Shown here: positions 37,803 through 47,720 of the stretch, in pieces
How the letters are laid out: each line of letters opens with the position of its first letter
Position numbering within the stretch: position 1 is the stretch's first letter
From: Diplonema japonicum
Lineage: Eukaryota > Euglenozoa > Diplonemea > Diplonemida > Diplonemidae
NCBI GenBank assembly: GCA_964019335.1
Contig: OZ025761.1
Coordinates: 1-52,500 of the forward strand
Length of the DNA stretch: 52,500 nucleotides
Direction: 5' to 3'
Notes under the pieces: generated by a model
What the model was told of the DNA's origin: nothing
Seen by the model: only the letters and a program-made list of their open reading frames with translations
Databases searched by the model: none
Made by a program: the position numbers and the translations under genes

Positions 37803-40800
37803 GAGAGGCGGGGCCCGATGGTATAAATGCTCTATCGAGCTTCTCGCTGCCTAACATCGGGAGGGGTTTCTGTTCGTCATCGTCTCTGCTGCTCACTTCG
37901 TCGCTTCCTCCCTCTTCGTATTCCCTTACGCTGTCCTGTGCCTCCTCTGTCACTCCTATTCTGTAATATCCCAGCCCGCTTGTGCCTGACTTGAATTCGA
38001 AGCCCTCCTTGTCGCCCAAGTACCTTTGCGTCTCAACAAAGTGTGTACTATCAGGAACCTGGTATGATGGCCAGTTCTGCTTGTTCAGAATTGCCCTCTC
38101 CATTGCTTCCTTGTTTGGTACAATGCCTGTGTTGTGTCCTACCCTGCCGCCGCCGAATGTCGGTACCGCCATGCTCGGGTCGGCTGACTCCCTAACACGT
38201 TTCTCCTTCTCCTCTTCAGCTGCTGTTGGTTCTGCGATGTCCTCGTTCTTCTTTATCTTGCGCTGTTCCTCCCTTTCCTGGAAGAGGTTCCTTACGGCTG
38301 TCGGGACCTCATCCTCACAAAGCAACTCGGTGTCCTCTAACTCCTCGTTCACCCCGCGCAGCACTTTGTTCCCTTCCAGCAGCGCCACAGGAAGCTTCGT
38401 TGGCAGTGCGAGTTTCAGGCCGTTGTCCAAGGCATTCTTCAAAGCCGTCTCGTCGATATTGCCCAGCTCCCTCGCGAAGCCGATCGTTATATCCTTCAGG
38501 TCGTCGGCGGAGTCGGGCATCGCGTAGAGAGCCTCGCGCGTGTTCTCCTGCAGCAGGGACATCCTCGTCTCTGTGAAGAACACGACCCCCTTCTCCTTGT
38601 ACTTCACCTCCACCCCGGAGGTCATGGGGGACAGGGTGTACGCACCGAGAAGATCTTTGTTCGTGGCAGCTTCTGCGATCTTCGCCGCCACCACCCGAAC
38701 ACTTCGTTCTTCGTCCTGCCCTGTTCAAGCTTCTCCACGTCCTGCACGGTCATCGTGAAGTCGCAAGCGCTTCTCGCCTCGTACCACCCGTCGGCTACTC
38801 CACCTTCTTGCTTTTCGAGGGCGCTCAGCAGGGTGACGACCTCAGAAAACCTCCCTGTAGAGGGTATTTGCGCCAGGTTCCCCTTTAAGGCTCCTACGCT
38901 CTTCGCAACCACGTCGGGGACCCCATGGCTGCCTCCTCGCTGATGAGCGCAACGATAGTCTTCAGCATGGCGGTGAGGATCTGAGTGGGGGTGTTCTTCA
39001 CCACCACGAAGAGAGTGTTCTCGATCTCGTCAAGGTGCACAGCGTTGCTAGTATTGCTGTCCGTCCTGCTTTCCGTGCTCACCGACCCCTTCGACCTCGT
39101 ACTTCACGGTCAACGACCCGACAAGCTTGCACCTCAGGTTTCTGTCTTCGAAGGCTGAGGTTTGGCTGAGTTTCTCGAAGGCGGCCGCTTCCATGTGTTC
39201 CTTGCACAGCAGGTACGCCTTCTCGCACATTACCCTCCATGCGTAGGTGTAGTACACGTAAGCCGAAGGCGAGAAAGGCACCTCTTCAGAACGTGTCTTT
39301 TTCTTCAACACGGTGGAGAGCCTCTGCATCCCGCACCTCTCCATGAACTTCTCGGACAGGTGGATTCTCCCCGACAGCATGTGGTACCCGTCGGGAAGCC
39401 TATCGGTGCTGATGTGCATGTCGTCGTAGAGGAGCGTCCCCCCGCCCGAGCTGGCGTGCTCAAAATCTTGCGTCCACCAGATTTTGCTTGTCTTGAGGGC
39501 CCGCCATCCCTCTTCAGTGATTTCATCTTGCAAGCTGTCAAAGTCCTGCAGGAGTTTCAGCACGTCGTCATTGCTGACGGGGATGTTGTCCCGTGCGATG
39601 CTCTCGAGACCCTCCACCTGCACTTCCCATGGAGCGTACTCCGTCACCCCTATCTGGCCCAACTGGTGCCCGCACCTCTTGTACACGAACCCAACGTACC
39701 TGTACTTTGTCTTCGCGCAGTCAAAGAATCCCCCCTGCCCTGCCTTAACATAACACGTCTCAGGCGGGAACCACGCTCCTTTCACTACCTCCAAGTCCAT
39801 CCCTTTGTACGGCTTCCTCTCCAGAGGCATCCAGATGTACTTCACCCTTCCCCCCAAGCGCTCCACGATGCCCCTCATCTGCTTGATGCACGCCGTGAAC
39901 TCTTGCTGCTCGTACCATGACTCTAGGTGCTCCACCAGCGTCTCGTCGCTCACAGCATCCATCACCCCGAGCTGTAGCAGCAGCGATTCGAACACCAGTG
40001 TCTGTTCTGCGTTTTGCGTCGGTATGGCGGGTGCATAATAGTTGGCGTGCCTCCCCAAGAAGTTAAATGTGTTCGTGTTATACTGGTACGTTGTACGCGG
40101 TGTGTGGAGACTACCGTCTGTTGCGAGAACCCACTTGGTGCGCATCAGCATCAGCGCCAGGGAGGTGGGGACACGATCCGCGTGGACCCTCCTGTCTTTC
40201 TCAGATGCAAGCTTTCCCTCGAAACCCTTCAGCTTTGACCAGTCAGGTACGTAGCTCAAGGGGGTGGTGAGCTGTGACTTCCATTCAGTCTCGCCCAAGC
40301 ACAACAGCTGCGCCAAGGTCGACCAGCACCTCAGGACATTCTGGTTCTTAATGTCGGCGAAGCCCTGTACCACGCGCTCGACCCCTGGCCAGGTGCAGTC
40401 CTTCTTCAACCTGTACTTTCCATCTCCCGAGTTGGGCAACTCGACACCTAGTTCCCGTGCGTGCTGTGCCCATTCGCTGTCTGCACCCACCGCCACATCT
40501 GTGCTGTAGTACGCTCCCACGATGTTGTCCCTCACCCCCATGATCCTGAGGGTGTTCTGCAGCTTCACCTTGTCGCGCGCTGTGGTGCTGTAGAGCTCGT
40601 GCACATGCATCCACTGCAAGCCAAACGTCGTCGTGGGGTTCATCGCTGCCGCCTCATGCAGCACAAGCTGCTCCGCCGCACTCACTAACAGGAACGCCTC
40701 TTGTGTCTGCGGGTCTCGCAGCTCTCTGCACCCCTCAGTGAGAGACGACGGTACATTCGCAGCACACGCTACGGGCATGGACGCCAGCAGGGAGCGGACG

Positions 40801-43800
40801 TCCTCGTCCGACTCAGTTTTACGCCCGAATCTGTCCGAGATCCACGTCACTGCAGATATGACGTGCATCGGAAGGAGCAACTCGTTCTCTTCCCAATTGT
40901 TAGCGATGTCGGTTGATATGCATTTTAGCACCTGCTCATCCTGCGTCGGCTTCACCCCAAGCTTTCCAAGCATTATCCTCAAGCCTACCGCATCCTTGCA
41001 CCCGTCGACGAATGTCTTGTCTACAATGTGTAGCATCTCCATGAAGGCTGCCGGCTGCGACACAGGAAGAAGGATCTTGTGCATCCCGGGTGCCAGCATC
41101 TTCCCCCCTGTCACAGGCACCATCGCCACCTTCCCAACGCGCTCCAGCAGACCTTGTTCCTGGCTCGACCCGGCGATGGAACGCAGAAGTGACCTCAGGC
41201 ACAACAGGTATTTCCCCACCCACTCAGAACTCAAGAATCGTATCCCTGCTTCTTCTTCTTCTTCTTCTTCTTCTTCTTCTTCGGCAAAGCCGGTCTCGTT
41301 GGTGAAGAGCTTCTCCAGCAGGGACACCAGCAACGAGGCGTCTACCTCTTTCACCCCGAGCAGTGCGGCTGTGGGTCTGTATGTGTTGCTGCTCTGGGCA
41401 TCCCCGACGTAGTGCGAGCCCTTAGCACGGAAAAGTGCCTCCGCCCCGAAAAGCTCAAGGATCTCCTCCTCCATGCCTTCGGGGAGCAGGACACACCTCT
41501 TCGGCTCAGCCCACTCGCCAGTTCGGGTCAGCATGATGTCCTTGTTGCGGAGTTCCTTGCACAACTGGTTTGACAGGCGGAACCAGTCCCCTCGAAGCAG
41601 CTCCCTGTCTGGGAGGACGGCAAGGAGGTATTCGGAGGGAAGCTCGTCACGTGTCGCCATGTCCCGCATGCCCTGCATCGCTGACAAGATGACTCCGAGA
41701 GCGGCCTCGCGAAGCCACTTGTTCCACTGGTCTGACTCGACGATCCTGTCACGCGCCGCGTTCACCGTCCAGTCGGCCTGCAGGACAAACTTGAAGACAC
41801 GTGCGTTCGTGGGAAGGAACGCTGTCACTGGGAACACCGGCATGTCGCAAGCAGTCTCGGACCTCAAGAAGGCGACCTGAATGCAGGTATCTTGTGACCC
41901 ACCTGGCGACTTCACCCCCTCAGGCACCGCCACGTTCTTCTTGTGCACCACGAATACTTTGTCTCTCCCTTGCCCCTCGTCGCCGACCGTCTCGAGTAGC
42001 TTCACGACCTTGGTGCTCGACGTGTTGCCTTCGTCGTCGTTGGCACTATCTTCCTCGGCAGCAGCCTCGTCGAGGCGTGACAGCGTTCTCGATACCCCGC
42101 GGATCTCGTTCAGCACCTCGACCCTCCGCAGCTTGTTCAAGAAGAGGAGGACTATGAGTTGCACATCGTTCGCGCCTGTCGTGCACTCCTCGTAGAAGTC
42201 CTCGTTCTGAAGGGACTCCTTGAACGGCAGGTGCAGCTGCGTCACCCATTCGCCTTCACAAAGCTTCTGCGTTTCCGGCTTGGGCTTTACGAGGCTACCG
42301 TTCGAGGGGTCACGCCAACTCCCCTCCTGAGGGAGGATCAGTCCGAGGTCGCAGCTCGTCCTGTCGAAGTAAAAGTTGTACCCGTTGGAAATGATGTGTG
42401 GCTCGTCAGACACGCTGAAGACGGCCTTGAAGCCGATCCCCTTGCGGCCGATGGATGCACTTTTACCAGCTTTCGTGCTGAGGTTCACGTTGCAGACTGC
42501 ACGTACGTTGTTCTCGACAAACCCGCACTCGTTGTTCAGCACCTCGATCCCTTCGGGCCTCAGGGTCAGCCTCAGCGAGGGAACCGTGTCCGGGAAGTAC
42601 GCGTTGTCGTCTGCGTTCTGAATCAGCTCGAAGAAGAAGTGGAACTTCGATTCATACAGCTGCTCAGAGATCACCGTCAGCGTCCTTTGCAGAATCTTCG
42701 TTACGTTGCTGTCCTCCCCCTCGCACAGGCCCGCACGGATGTTCGCGATCACTTCCTCCTCGCTGCTCATCTGGATATCCCCTCCTTCCTTCTCCTTTTC
42801 CTGTGCCGCTGCTGTACCGTTCGTGTTTTCCCTCACCACTGTGGTCTTCTCGGCGACGGCCTTCGGTACAGGCTTTGCAACCTCTACCACCTCCCTCACG
42901 ACGGCCGTCTTCTGAAACACTGGGTATTCGGTCACGGCCCTCCTCCCTGCCTCTATCCATGACTTGATGTTAAGCTTTACCGCCCTTTTCAAGAGCTCGC
43001 TGCGCATCGGGTGAGACGCAGCGTGCCCCGCACACTTTTCGTCCCACTTCGGGTCTATCTTCTCCAGCACAGGTATCACAGCTGTATCGAATACTGCCTT
43101 GACCACACCTGTTGGGATGGCCAGCAGCAGCTCTGCCACTGCCTTCGGGAGGTTGTAGGACGACACCGCAGCCTGAAGCGTCTCCCTGATAGGGTCCCAG
43201 ATGCTCTCCGTGTCGCTGCGATCGTCACTCTCTATGGCGTTCATGCCTTCCAACACGATGTAGCTCCACAGTTGAACACCAAGCCCCCAGTAGTCCCTCC
43301 TTGTGCAGGCAGACTCGATCGAGGAAAGGTCCGCCCCTCGTGCCACGGCGTAGAACTTCGTCTTTTTCGGGAGCCCTTCGGTGCACTCCAAGATCTTCAC
43401 ACCCTTCACGACGAGCCTCTCGCTGTTCTTCCCGATGAACTCCTCGAGGGGCCCGTGTGCCCGGCGTACAACTCGTCCCACAGCATTACCGACCTCAGGT
43501 CCTCACCACTGGGGTCTTCAGCGGCATCCAGTAGCAGCTCCAGCGGGTCCTCTTCAAAGACGCTGGCCATGGCCTGTGTCTCGGCTGCAGCTGCATCCGT
43601 CACAACACAGCTGCTGCCATCCTCACCAGCGACGTCAAGCTCGCAGTGCCCTGGGTAGTGCAGCACCTTGACCAGTGCACTGGTCTTTTCAAGGTGCTGC
43701 ACTTCAACGCCTTTAAGAACACATTCCTTGTTCCCGAGATTGAGGTCGTCGATCTTCCGCACACCGTAGTGTTCTTGAAGAAGACGCTCCGCCACCTCGC

Positions 43801-45422
43801 TGCTGTCTGTGACTGCCCCTGTCTTGGTGATAAACGCAGCGGCGAGCGTTATGTCAACCACCGGTGGTGCAGTGTTGCTGCTGTGCAGGAACTCGTAGCC
43901 CTTTTCAGTGAACACTCCTGAGTTCAATTTCATGAAGTGCGTGAACGGGTGGTTGCTTATGTCGCTCCACCTTTCGTACCCAAGCCCCTTTGGCGTCTCC
44001 ACCTCCAGGTAGTTGAGGATAGTCCATGTCCTGTGGAAGAGGGAACGCGCCGAGAGCAACGCCAGCATTTGGTCCACAATCTCCTTTGGGCTGGGTTTTG
44101 TGTCCTTCGACAGTTCGTTGCCGGCGCTTGAAAAAGCAAGCCCAGCTTCCTCCAGCTCCGTGGTGTTCTCCACGATAAAGTCGAGGAAGCTGCCGTGGCC
44201 CAGGCTATCGAACGACAGGACATTGAAGAAAGCACGTGAGTCTTCTTCGAGGCTGTGCAGGATCTGAGCCTCTCCTCCCTGCATGCTGCTGGTGATGCAG
44301 TTCTTCACAACGTTGAGCAGCTCGTCTTCCGAGACGGTACCTGTTTCGAGCTGGGCGGCGACCTTGTGTGTGCCGGTGCGCTCACGCAGAGTCTTGGTAC
44401 AGGCAGCGCAGCTGTCCATGGCGGTCTTGCACACGGGGCATTCCTTGTGGACTTCGACGAACTTCATGAGAGAGATGATGAGCGCGTCCATGACGTGAAC
44501 TTCCCTCTTCCGTTTTAAAAAGCCGACGTAGCTCATCATCTTGAAGTGGATATCTTTGATCGTGCCCTCGCAGCTCATCCACATTGTGAGCTTTTGAAGT
44601 AGGCACCTGTAGATATCCTGCCCGTTGCGCATAGTGCGCATGATCTCAGCATCGTACTCATCAATATCCTTCTGTGTGACGCCCATCTGCCTGGCACGGA
44701 GCTCTGTGCGCTGCTTCTTGAGATACTGTGTCGTTGCCTCCTTGACTTCGGCCTCGAACTGGCGTAAGCCAGGCGCTGCCAGGCTTATCATTCGTCCGAT
44801 GTTTCCGTCGTTTACGTAGACACACAGCTGCTTAATGGTCGCACCCAGTTTCTTTTCGAGACGGTCAGTGATCATTTGAGGAGTGAGCGGCTTACCTTTC
44901 CTGCTACGAAGGAGGATCACGAAAACCTCAAAGCCTCTCGTAGAATGTTACACGAGGGGGCATCTTGGAACCGGGGATGTCAGCCATCCCTGGGAAGTGA
45001 TGCTGAAGCTCCGGATGGGAGCGGAAGGGCCCCAAGCCGAGGTCGTCAAAGCATGTGATGGGTCCCGGGCTGAGCTCGAGGTCCACGGCCTGCCTTGTGA
45101 CGTACTCGAGACATTCATGAAGCGACCCAAAACTGAAATGGGATTTGTAGGTGTTGATGAGGAGCATGACATCAGCTTGCAATTTAGACAACTTAAGCAG
45201 CGGTGCTAACTTCCACGGAGCGTTGATGCCCAGATCCGTAAGCTCGACCACCTTGAAACGGACTATGAGAAGCGCGGTTACGGACCCCACATCCAAGCTC
45301 AGCACCCCGTTCTCCCTCTCTTTCTTTATGATCTCGGTGCATGTTTCTTCTACCTCCTGCTTCGTAAACCTACAGCCCCCGCCTTTACCTCCACCTTTAC
45401 CTCCTTTGCCCCTGTGCGACAT
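37374..45422 (-). CDS. Giant NO VEIN/sacsin-type protein (HSP90-like ATPase + DUF3883), about 2,680 codons, six frame breaks
   Basis: Five long open frames, plus two short linking ones, overlap end to end on one strand and together describe one protein. From the N-terminus: a Gly/Lys tail and helical region, a zinc cluster, a long helical region, a GHKL (HSP90/sacsin-type) ATPase, about 1,000 residues of sacsin-like body, and a C-terminal DUF3883 nuclease-like domain. HATPase plus terminal DUF3883 is the architecture of plant NO VEIN and related proteins. The frame changes near 44935, 43460, 39105, 38930, 38712 and 37815. Each needs a one-base change; three (CTTT, GGGG, TTC/TTTC) are in short homopolymers. 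No splice-site pair explains them. Genes of similar length nearby have no breaks, so this is either a young pseudogene or a locus with assembly errors. The start is MSHRGKGG at 45420-45422. Confidence 0.7.
37735..38694 (-). CDS. Segment 4: linker before the nuclease-like domain
   Basis: About 319 codons: a folded-looking part (VVAAKIAEAATNKDLLGAY through ALKNALDNGLKLALPTKLP) followed by a charged, probably disordered linker (AAEEEKEKRVRESAD). It is joined on its N-terminal side by two short frames (38894-39082 and 38622-38912) that carry clear coding sequence such as LDEIENTLFVVVKNTPTQIL and VVAKSVGALKGNLAQ. It ends out of frame in a GC-rich spot near 37815. Confidence 0.6.
   Translation of the reverse strand: MVAAKIAEAATNKDLLGAYTLSPMTSGVEVKYKEKGVVFFTETRMSLLQENTREALYAMPDSADDLKDITIGFARELGNIDETALKNALDNGLKLALPTKLPVALLEGNKVLRGVNEELEDTELLCEDEVPTAVRNLFQEREEQRKIKKNEDIAEPTAAEEEKEKRVRESADPSMAVPTFGGGRVGHNTGIVPNKEAMERAILNKQNWPSYQVPDSTHFVETQRYLGDKEGFEFKSGTSGLGYYRIGVTEEAQDSVREYEEGGSDEVSSRDDDEQKPLPMLGSEKLDRAFIPSGPASRGAEVSAPGAHSHKGAGAGEVG
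39048..43481 (-). CDS. Segment 3: HSP90-type ATPase domain and sacsin-like body
   Basis: 1,477 codons. The GHKL ATP-binding site is clear: N-box FFFELIQNADDN (about residues 282-293), where the Glu would activate water and Asn bind Mg, then a G-box GRKGIGFKAVFSVSD (about 345-359). A linker rich in charged residues precedes it (190-245). The remaining 1,000 residues resemble the weakly conserved body of NO VEIN/sacsin proteins. A run of 12 Glu codons lies at about 41250-41285, a slippage-prone GAA repeat. The 3' end runs out of frame at a GGGG near 39105, after VKYEVEGV. Such ATPases act as chaperone-like or regulatory modules. Confidence 0.75.
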   Translation of the reverse strand: MGRVVRRAHGPLEEFIGKNSERLVVKGVKILECTEGLPKKTKFYAVARGADLSSIESACTRRDYWGLGVQLWSYIVLEGMNAIESDDRSDTESIWDPIRETLQAAVSSYNLPKAVAELLLAIPTGVVKAVFDTAVIPVLEKIDPKWDEKCAGHAASHPMRSELLKRAVKLNIKSWIEAGRRAVTEYPVFQKTAVVREVVEVAKPVPKAVAEKTTVVRENTNGTAAAQEKEKEGGDIQMSSEEEVIANIRAGLCEGEDSNVTKILQRTLTVISEQLYESKFHFFFELIQNADDNAYFPDTVPSLRLTLRPEGIEVLNNECGFVENNVRAVCNVNLSTKAGKSASIGRKGIGFKAVFSVSDEPHIISNGYNFYFDRTSCDLGLILPQEGSWRDPSNGSLVKPKPETQKLCEGEWVTQLHLPFKESLQNEDFYEECTTGANDVQLIVLLFLNKLRRVEVLNEIRGVSRTLSRLDEAAAEEDSANDDEGNTSSTKVVKLLETVGDEGQGRDKVFVVHKKNVAVPEGVKSPGGSQDTCIQVAFLRSETACDMPVFPVTAFLPTNARVFKFVLQADWTVNAARDRIVESDQWNKWLREAALGVILSAMQGMRDMATRDELPSEYLLAVLPDRELLRGDWFRLSNQLCKELRNKDIMLTRTGEWAEPKRCVLLPEGMEEEILELFGAEALFRAKGSHYVGDAQSSNTYRPTAALLGVKEVDASLLVSLLEKLFTNETGFAEEEEEEEEEEEAGIRFLSSEWVGKYLLCLRSLLRSIAGSSQEQGLLERVGKVAMVPVTGGKMLAPGMHKILLPVSQPAAFMEMLHIVDKTFVDGCKDAVGLRIMLGKLGVKPTQDEQVLKCISTDIANNWEENELLLPMHVISAVTWISDRFGRKTESDEDVRSLLASMPVACAANVPSSLTEGCRELRDPQTQEAFLLVSAAEQLVLHEAAAMNPTTTFGLQWMHVHELYSTTARDKVKLQNTLRIMGVRDNIVGAYYSTDVAVGADSEWAQHARELGVELPNSGDGKYRLKKDCTWPGVERVVQGFADIKNQNVLRCWSTLAQLLCLGETEWKSQLTTPLSYVPDWSKLKGFEGKLASEKDRRVHADRVPTSLALMLMRTKWVLATDGSLHTPRTTYQYNTNTFNFLGRHANYYAPAIPTQNAEQTLVFESLLLQLGVMDAVSDETLVEHLESWYEQQEFTACIKQMRGIVERLGGRVKYIWMPLERKPYKGMDLEVVKGAWFPPETCYVKAGQGGFFDCAKTKYRYVGFVYKRCGHQLGQIGVTEYAPWEVQVEGLESIARDNIPVSNDDVLKLLQDFDSLQDEITEEGWRALKTSKIWWTQDFEHASSGGGTLLYDDMHISTDRLPDGYHMLSGRIHLSEKFMERCGMQRLSTVLKKKTRSEEVPFSPSAYVYYTYAWRVMCEKAYLLCKEHMEAAAFEKLSQTSAFEDRNLRCKLVGSLTVKYEVEGVGEHGKQDGQQY
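43406..44920 (-). CDS. Segment 2: helical region with Cys cluster
   Basis: Up to 504 codons, mostly helical. A compact cysteine cluster (HKECPVCKTAMDSCAACTK, around 44450-44395) is likely to bind zinc in a RING-like or rubredoxin-like knuckle. Near the end LWDELYAGHTG runs out of frame; the sense continues in segment 3 as PLEEFIGKNSERL. The break is at the GGGCCCC run near 43460. The open frame's first Met is not a real start. Confidence 0.65.
   Translation of the reverse strand: MILLRSRKGKPLTPQMITDRLEKKLGATIKQLCVYVNDGNIGRMISLAAPGLRQFEAEVKEATTQYLKKQRTELRARQMGVTQKDIDEYDAEIMRTMRNGQDIYRCLLQKLTMWMSCEGTIKDIHFKMMSYVGFLKRKREVHVMDALIISLMKFVEVHKECPVCKTAMDSCAACTKTLRERTGTHKVAAQLETGTVSEDELLNVVKNCITSSMQGGEAQILHSLEEDSRAFFNVLSFDSLGHGSFLDFIVENTTELEEAGLAFSSAGNELSKDTKPSPKEIVDQMLALLSARSLFHRTWTILNYLEVETPKGLGYERWSDISNHPFTHFMKLNSGVFTEKGYEFLHSSNTAPPVVDITLAAAFITKTGAVTDSSEVAERLLQEHYGVRKIDDLNLGNKECVLKGVEVQHLEKTSALVKVLHYPGHCELDVAGEDGSSCVVTDAAAAETQAMASVFEEDPLELLLDAAEDPSGEDLRSVMLWDELYAGHTGPSRSSSGRTARGSS
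44928..45422 (-). CDS. Segment 1 of the giant protein: N-terminal region
   Basis: Starts MSHRGKGGKGGGKGGG, a basic glycine-rich tail that could bind nucleic acid, followed by a helical region (KQEVEETCTEIIKKE). It runs into a TGA at 44928-44930 within RVTFYERL. Dropping one T from the CTTT run restores E-V-F-V-I-L-L-R-S-R, continuous with segment 2. The frame is open upstream to 45578, but that part reads through repeat family A. Confidence 0.6.
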   Translation of the reverse strand: MSHRGKGGKGGGKGGGCRFTKQEVEETCTEIIKKERENGVLSLDVGSVTALLIVRFKVVELTDLGINAPWKLAPLLKLSKLQADVMLLINTYKSHFSFGSLHECLEYVTRQAVDLELSPGPITCFDDLGLGPFRSHPELQHHFPGMADIPGSKMPPRVTFYERL

Positions 45423-45536
45423 CGAGACTTCTCTTTCGTTTATTTGTTTGTTTTCGTTCCTTTTACAGTCCTGTGTTTTCGGGAAAAATGGTGAAAAAAT
45501 AACTTTCAGAGAAATAGATTGAATGAAAGAAGAAAA

Positions 45537-45576
45537 GAAATTCACTATGATAGAAACGAAGTGGTTAGCAACGGCC
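45537..45576 (+). repeat. Dispersed repeat family A, copy 2
   Basis: Matches copies 3 and 4 closely; one G is lost in GGAACG. It lies in the spacer just upstream of the giant gene. Confidence 0.7.
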
Positions 45577-45620
45577 AACGGAAGAGAAAAAAAAAAAAAA
45601 AAAAAAAGAGAAACCGCAAT

Positions 45621-46395
45621 TTATGGAAACAAATCACGTGAATTATTTGTCGAAAACCGCCCGCTTGCAAGCACACGCAAGCAGCCCGACACCTGCAGTG
45701 TGCAGCTCGTCTGGTACACCCGGTCCGCTCCCTTACTCAGCAGCACGGCCGCGCTGTTGTCGTGGCTGCCGTTCTTGTTCATCCACAACACTGCTGCGAG
45801 CGCAGCGTTGAGAGCCTCCAGGTAACCTGCGGACAGCGACACCACCTGCTCGTTGTACTCCAACTCCGCCGCCACCTGCAGCAGTGTCTTGCCGTCCACA
45901 ACAGGCATTGCCGTTCTGAGCGGGTTGGCTACCCACCTTCCTTCGCGTACCACTTCAAAGCGTTGCTTCATCTCCAGCATTGGCTTGGCGCACGACGCAC
46001 CTTCGAAGAACTCCTCCACCCTCCACCCTCCACCCTCGGTCCATGTCGATCTCGCGCAGTACCGGCTCACCACTCCCTTTCTCGCTGGCACCTCCTCCAG
46101 CCACCTTGAAAGCCTTCACCGCATTCTGCAGCTCCTTACGCGCCTCCGACACCGGTGATGACACGCAGTCCGTCACACCACGCTCCTTGCTGTGCTTCAA
46201 TCACGCTGTCGCACAGTGCGTCGTGCCTCCCCAGCGCCGCCACCAGCTCCTTCTTCGTGTCGTGGCGGTGTCGGTGGTACCCCACTGTCCACGCAGCTGC
46301 TCCACCGCTTCTCACGCTGTCTTTACTCTCTCTCCTGCTGGAAGCGACGTCAGGGCCTTAGCAGCCTGCACACCAGATCCCGCTGTCGTTGTCAT
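45621..46395 (-). pseudogene. Decayed ankyrin-like gene
   Basis: Protein-like sequence continues across all three frames: MTTTAGSGVQAAKALTSLP, TKKELVAALGRHDALCDSV, SEARKELQNAVKAFKVAGGG, then a clean C-terminal part with KTLLQVAAELEYNEQVVSL, ALNAALAAVLWMNKNGSHD and AAVLLSKGADRVYQ. The TLLQVAAE and SKGADRVYQ patterns resemble single ankyrin-repeat helices. One break is caused by a tandem 7 bp unit (three copies, 46015-46035): removing one unit restores WRVEEFFEG. At least two more frame changes lie upstream, with an in-frame TGA near 46312. I take it as a pseudogene; the start is uncertain. Confidence 0.6.
46015..46035 (-). repeat. Tandem 7 bp repeat (x3) that shifts a reading frame
   Basis: TCCACCC repeated three times on the + strand. 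Two units would keep the frame of the decayed gene. Confidence 0.8.
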
Positions 46396-46614
46396 CGCAA
46401 AGCCTTCAGGGGGGATGCTGTGGATACAAATAAAAGACTCGTCTTTGCAAAAAAAAGAAGAAAATGGGGGGGGTGGTAGAAAGTAATATTCAAAGAAAAA
46501 AAAGAGGGGGAAATGTTAAAAAAAAGAGGAGGAGGATGTTAAAAAAAAGAAAAAAGAAACTTGAAGAGGATGGAGGTAACTGAGCGCCCCCGCCCCCAAG
46601 AATTTAGACACCGA

Positions 46615-46616
<2 letters not shown>

Positions 46617-46668
<52 letters not shown>
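46617..46668 (+). repeat. T run of 52 nt
   Basis: Uninterrupted T homopolymer. Confidence 0.9.
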
Positions 46669-46669
<1 letters not shown>

Positions 46670-47662
46670 TGTAATATTTTCGTTTTCCCTTGGACCCCAT
46701 TTTTGCGTCTCTCGATATCAGTGACGGGGGTTCGCTGGGTGTGCACCCATGACCATTCTATCAGCCTTCTCCGTGAGCTGCATAGTCTAGCTATGGCAAG
46801 TCAGGTCTTCACTTTACTGAAGGGGTCCCACTCCTTGTGCATCATCTTGTCTAATTATAAACACTCTATAGAGGTCTTTAAATAGACAAAATGGTGGCAT
46901 ATAGTGGTGGACGGCTTTGACAAGGCAAAAAATAGGGATTTTCTGCCTCGTCAAACGGGTTTAGACTTCTGACCTTGGAAGGAAAAAAAAAAAGAAAAAG
47001 AAGAAGAAGGGGGGGGGGGGGGGGAGGAAAAAAGAAGAAGAGAATCACCAAATTAAGAATTCGTGTTGACACACAACGCGGTAGGTACTAAAGTGAAGGT
47101 TCAAAAAAAGGGAAGGGGGGGGGGGGTTTAGAATTTCTTGTTGTAGTTTCGTTTCTTTTTTTTTTTTTCCATATATTTTTGCTGTCTACGCACAACTTTC
47201 AGTAAAGAAAGCCTTTTTTTTTTTTTTGTTGCTTGCAGGGTTGACAAATTTAGAGAAAGAAGAGAAAAAAGAAGGGGGGGGAGAGAGAATAGCTATGGTA
47301 CCACCAACAAAGCACTTGAGATAAGCTAAACATAGCTCTTTCCCCAGCGACCGCACCGATACCCTTTGCTGGTCATCAGGAGAGGGGAGAGCTTACAAGG
47401 GGGGGAGTTGGCCCTGCTGACTGGACCTAGCCAATATGGTCATTGTCAAAGGTTATCTTCCAGCAGAGTGAAATAAAAAAAAAAAAGATTTATTTGCCAC
47501 GCCCCCTATCAACCATACGGCCTATGATGGGGGACCGACAGTGTAGCTAGCGCTTTTTTGCAATTTGTGTTATCGCGACTTAGTGCGATAAGCCGAGTCT
47601 TGTAAACACTTGAAGAAGAAGCATTTTGCAGGAGCCTTTTTTTTTTTTTTTTTTTTTCTTTT

Positions 47663-47720
47663 TTAAATTCCACTTCTTTTTCGACTTGCTCAGGTCGCAC
47701 CCACTAGTTGGAAGTGTGCT
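47663..47720 (+). repeat. Repeat F, copy 2
   Basis: Counterpart of 35297-35345. Confidence 0.55.

Noticed and set aside
39048-39120. Short introns explaining the frame changes in the giant gene
   Set aside because: No GT-AG pair of plausible size brackets the junctions, and single-base changes restore continuity without losing residues.
43406-43481. Overlap of two genes at 43406-43481 as a genuine gene overlap
   Set aside because: The protein sense passes from one frame to the other within the overlap, which fits a frameshift in a single gene.
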